DNA from: CAYGXH01 sp964354485
GTDB taxonomy: Bacteria > Bacteroidota > Ignavibacteria > UBA10030 > SZUA-254
Assembly (NCBI GenBank): GCA_964354485.1
Contig: CAYGZY010000119.1
Coordinates: 1-26,274, forward strand
Direction of reading: 5' to 3'
DNA length: 26,274 nucleotides
Below are positions 23,598-26,274 of this stretch, one piece after another; the first letter of the stretch is position 1, and each line of letters opens with the position of its first letter. The position numbers and the translations under genes are program-made. A model generated the notes under the pieces. That model worked only from the letters and a program-made list of their open reading frames with translations. It did no database searches and was not told the DNA's origin.

Positions 23598-25286
23598 TCA
23601 TGAGAAGTCCCTCGAAAGTGATTTCATGGCAACCAACGCTCCACCACTTCCGATGACAACCGAAAGCGCAAGAAACAGAGCTGTTGCCGCGTACAGGAAG
23701 CCCGCATCAAACGGGACATTTCTTAAAATAAACGAAAAGAAACCATTAAGCGGAACAAACGTCAGAGAAACCATAATCGTGAGATAGACGATACTCAGAA
23801 GAAAAGTAATCGTTGCACTCTGGGACGATGCAACGCGGATCGGATTTCTTTCTTTGTAATCGGAGAAATACCCGCCGGCTCCAAGGTTCAATCCTACGAG
23901 GGCATAAGCCGTGCCGAGCATGATTAGGGAAGCGACAATTACCAGCGATGGATACGCCATCAGTGACATATGCGAGAAGATGACGAGAAGTTCAGAGAGA
24001 ATAACAACCGGAATGAACCAGAGTGAGAACTTCATGAAAAGTATTTTCTTTCGCCTTACCGGAGCGCTGAGTACCGACCAAAATTCTGGTCCCTCGACGG
24101 ATATGCTAGGGAAGACGAAGCGTAATGCTATGGAAGCGACGAGGAACGCGTTAAAAAGAAGGACCACCATATATGATACCGTCTGGAGAAACGGCATGTT
24201 CTGTTTCAGATCGATGTGCGAGATACTCGCGAGAAATGTTAAGGTAAGGAGCGAGATGATCGCCAGATGGATCCACTGACTCGGTTCGCGGATAAATTGA
24301 GCAATTTCTTTCCGCAGTAAAACGCTCACTTGCGGCGGCAGCAGCGGAGGTTTTGTAAGTGAAAACCACCGCAGGTGCTGAAAAAATAATGACGTTCTAT
24401 TCTGCATGTTAAGGGATGTATTCCAGCTTCTGTAGAAAAAAGATTTACCGATGACCATCATCAAAGAAAATATAAAGATCGTTGCAATGAGGAGGAGAAC
24501 ATTAAAGGAAGCTGCATACGATGCGTTACCCTGCATATGCCAGTACAGGGACTCTGCAATCCAGTAATTTGGAAGGTATTTTGTGACCGGAGGATCAAGA
24601 TATCCGAAGTACTGATCGAGCTGGGGATAATGCTGGAGAACTGCGGCGACAAGCTTCAACGGACTCGTAAGGGAGAAGTATACATACAGTGAAACAATGT
24701 AAAGTAAAAGAAGGATAATTATTATTTTTTTTGCACTGATGTAGGCTGAGAATTGCATGATTAAAAGAAGAAAGATCACCGCCAGACAACCCGCAATAAG
24801 CATGAACGGAATGAGCATAAATACCATTACCTGGATGTAATATGTCCAGTGGACATTGAAATGCGAACCATAGCCCAGAACAACGGCAATCGCAATCAGG
24901 AAAAATGCCGTAGAGCTGTAAAAGAAATTATCGAAGAATTTTAGAATAAAGAATTGTCCGTGAGATATTGGCTTGGTAAGGTAATACTGCACTTCGGACG
25001 AACGGTACAAGGTTGCATACGAAACGATCATGTTGCCCACGTTGATCGAAAGAAAGTATACAAACAATATCATCGAGAGAAAACGGTGAAGCAGGAATGA
25101 TCCGAGTTTCGCCGTATCGAGAAGGTAATCGACCGACGTACGTGTGAAGTAATATGCGCTGTACGCAAAAGCTCCAAAGACGAGAACGGATGTGATATTT
25201 TTCACCACCGCCGGAACCGACCACTGAAAGAGTATCTTGAGCAGGCTGCGAAACTTGAATACGGCGATGTGGAGAATAAGCTTCAC
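23598..25286 (-). CDS. ABC exporter permease
   Basis: 562 residues with about a dozen membrane helices in two clusters (roughly residues 30-300 and 350-555), separated by a charged stretch that includes PPQVSVLLRKEIAQFIREPSQW, a segment common in ABC-2-type permeases. The start is GTG at 25286; GTGA overlaps the ATPase stop by 4 bp, so the two are translationally coupled. It probably works with the ATPase to move a substrate outward across the inner membrane. No signature tells the substrate. The next gene downstream begins at the base after its stop. Confidence 0.88.
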   Translation of the reverse strand: MKLILHIAVFKFRSLLKILFQWSVPAVVKNITSVLVFGAFAYSAYYFTRTSVDYLLDTAKLGSFLLHRFLSMILFVYFLSINVGNMIVSYATLYRSSEVQYYLTKPISHGQFFILKFFDNFFYSSTAFFLIAIAVVLGYGSHFNVHWTYYIQVMVFMLIPFMLIAGCLAVIFLLLIMQFSAYISAKKIIIILLLLYIVSLYVYFSLTSPLKLVAAVLQHYPQLDQYFGYLDPPVTKYLPNYWIAESLYWHMQGNASYAASFNVLLLIATIFIFSLMMVIGKSFFYRSWNTSLNMQNRTSLFFQHLRWFSLTKPPLLPPQVSVLLRKEIAQFIREPSQWIHLAIISLLTLTFLASISHIDLKQNMPFLQTVSYMVVLLFNAFLVASIALRFVFPSISVEGPEFWSVLSAPVRRKKILFMKFSLWFIPVVILSELLVIFSHMSLMAYPSLVIVASLIMLGTAYALVGLNLGAGGYFSDYKERNPIRVASSQSATITFLLSIVYLTIMVSLTFVPLNGFFSFILRNVPFDAGFLYAATALFLALSVVIGSGGALVAMKSLSRDFS

Positions 25287-26002
25287 TTTGTCAGCTCGAG
25301 AAAAAGAGATTCAAACTTACCGTCGCCTTTACGCTTCATGGCATCGAAAACGAGTGCTGTATCGAGGAAAATCATCTTCCCCTCCTTGATGATACCAATC
25401 CGGGTACAAAGCTCTTCGACAACAGGGAGGCTGTGCGTCGACATAAATACCGTAATCCCCTTCTGTGCTTTTTGACGGAAGACTTCCTTTACAATATGGG
25501 CGCTCCGCGGATCGAGTCCGACCATCGGCTCATCGATGATAAGTGCCCGCGGGTGATGAAGAAGCGCCGAAACTATGACAATCCGCTGGCGCATTCCCTG
25601 AGAGTAGTACTCCGTCCGCTGATCAATCCATGTACCAATTTCGAAGATATCCACGAACTCATTGATGCGTGTTGTAGCAATATCATGTGAGATTTTATAT
25701 AGACCGGCGCTGAAATAAAGGAACTCCCTCCCTGTCAGTTTTTCGTAAAGAAACGGCTGGTCAGGAATGTACCCGATTATCATTTTCGCTTCAATGGGGT
25801 GTTTTTGAACGTCGTACCCGTTGATGGATATCGTTCCCGAAGTCGGTGAATATAAACCGGCCATCATTTTGATTGTTGTAGTTTTTCCCGCGCCATTCGG
25901 TCCGAGAAAACCGAATAGTTCGCCCGGTTTGACATCGAGGCTGAGGTCATCGACAGCGATAAAACTGCCAAAGCTCTTCGTTACGTGTCTTAGAGTGATC
26001 AT
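25283..26002 (-). CDS. ABC transporter ATP-binding protein
   Basis: 239-residue nucleotide-binding subunit. Walker A is GPNGAGKTT (34-42), the Q loop is in GYIPDQPFLYEKLTG (near 82), the signature is YSQGMRQR (133-140), Walker B is ALIIDEP (153-159), the D loop is GLDP and the H loop is MSTHSLP (His190). These are the marks of an active exporter-type ATPase of the CcmA/NatA branch. It is the first gene of the run ATPase > permease > binding-fold protein > radC. No clear Shine-Dalgarno sequence precedes the ATG. The gap to the right (26003-26169) contains the next gene's terminator and AT-rich sequence where the promoter should lie. Confidence 0.96.
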   Translation of the reverse strand: MITLRHVTKSFGSFIAVDDLSLDVKPGELFGFLGPNGAGKTTTIKMMAGLYSPTSGTISINGYDVQKHPIEAKMIIGYIPDQPFLYEKLTGREFLYFSAGLYKISHDIATTRINEFVDIFEIGTWIDQRTEYYSQGMRQRIVIVSALLHHPRALIIDEPMVGLDPRSAHIVKEVFRQKAQKGITVFMSTHSLPVVEELCTRIGIIKEGKMIFLDTALVFDAMKRKGDGKFESLFLELTK

Positions 26003-26110
26003 AATATCATTTGTCTAGAATTTTTCTTTCATATAAATACAATATTTCCGGTAAAAATCAACAAGGCATCCTGAATTCATCACATGCGGTAGGTCGAACT
26101 GCGGAAGGAA

Positions 26111-26146
26111 TAAAAAAAGAGTACGCCCTTTTAAAAAGCGTACTCT
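26111..26146 (-). terminator. Intrinsic terminator of the gene at the right edge
   Basis: On the minus strand AGAGTACGC (26146-26138) and GCGTACTCT (26126-26118) form a 9-bp perfect stem with an 11-nt loop, followed by seven T (26118-26112). It lies 23 bp after the stop of the partial gene at 26170 and ahead of the ABC ATPase gene. Confidence 0.9.
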
Positions 26147-26169
26147 CTTATATCGACAATCAGAATAAC

Positions 26170-26274
26170 TCAGAGTTGAATTTCCAGTGTAAACGAATGC
26201 GTACCGGGTAAATACTTGAAGTTGTTGTAACCGTAATCCAGCACACTGTTGAATCCTAACGTGTTCAGCCGAAA
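26170..26274 (-). CDS. C-terminal fragment of an unidentified protein (cut by window edge)
   Basis: The minus strand reads openly from the window edge for 34 codons to TGA at 26172-26170, followed by a strong terminator, which supports a real gene end. The visible peptide includes LGFNSVLDYGYNNFKYLPG and ends HSFTLEIQL. The alternating hydrophobic pattern of the last strand, rich in aromatic residues before it, fits an outer-membrane beta-barrel or another beta-rich exported protein, but 34 residues are too few to name a family. Confidence 0.7.
   Translation of the reverse strand, partial: FRLNTLGFNSVLDYGYNNFKYLPGTHSFTLEIQL

Overview
This is a gene-dense bacterial chromosomal segment of moderate GC content, with AT-rich intergenic stretches. 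The gene set suggests a Gram-negative, anaerobically respiring member of the Bacteroidota/Chlorobi-Ignavibacteria part of the tree. It includes a TonB-dependent receptor, an NrfHA nitrite reductase whose five NrfA heme motifs are all CxxCH, envelope lipoprotein and LysM proteins, and a DipZ-like thioredoxin. The taxonomic guess rests on gene content and protein style only. No rRNA, tRNA, CRISPR array or prophage was seen.

Layout. 1-1847 (-): the N-terminal half of cobalamin-dependent methionine synthase (metH), cut by the window edge, behind a short structured leader and a thioredoxin-like gene (1934-2953). 3090-5492 (-): a compact run dut > AI-2E permease > RsmI-family methyltransferase. 5649-7955 (+): a DUF1801-type gene, then nrfH and nrfA for nitrite ammonification, ending in a perfect 13-bp hairpin. 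8020-10860 (-): a vitamin B12 uptake unit made of a cobalamin riboswitch, an intrinsic terminator, a BtuB-like receptor and a DUF6580 membrane protein. 10931-16989 (-): gamma-glutamyltransferase, SSB, a beta-propeller protein, a class V aminotransferase and a YtcJ-like amidohydrolase. 17144-19798: convergent mazG (+) and phoH (-), with a small mobile module wedged between their stop codons. 19847-26002 (-): a LysM protein and a coiled-coil lipoprotein behind a sigma-70-like promoter, then radC, a TPR/periplasmic-binding-fold protein and an ABC exporter (permease and ATPase). 26170-26274 (-): the last 34 codons of an unidentified gene with its own terminator.

The most unusual part is 17904-18783. 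A REP-associated tyrosine transposase (RAYT, HUH/Y1 family) is flanked by two families of short palindromes. One family forms a strict 26-bp tandem array of eight hairpins, in which several copies carry matching changes in both arms. A hairpin also encodes the transposase C-terminus, and the module fills the whole space between the mazG and phoH stop codons. The second point of interest is the B12 leader. A segment at the 5' edge of the aptamer is repeated in the 3' half of the terminator, which suggests how the switch might choose between alternative pairings. MetH, the riboswitch, BtuB and perhaps DUF6580 together point to a cell that imports and uses cobalamin.
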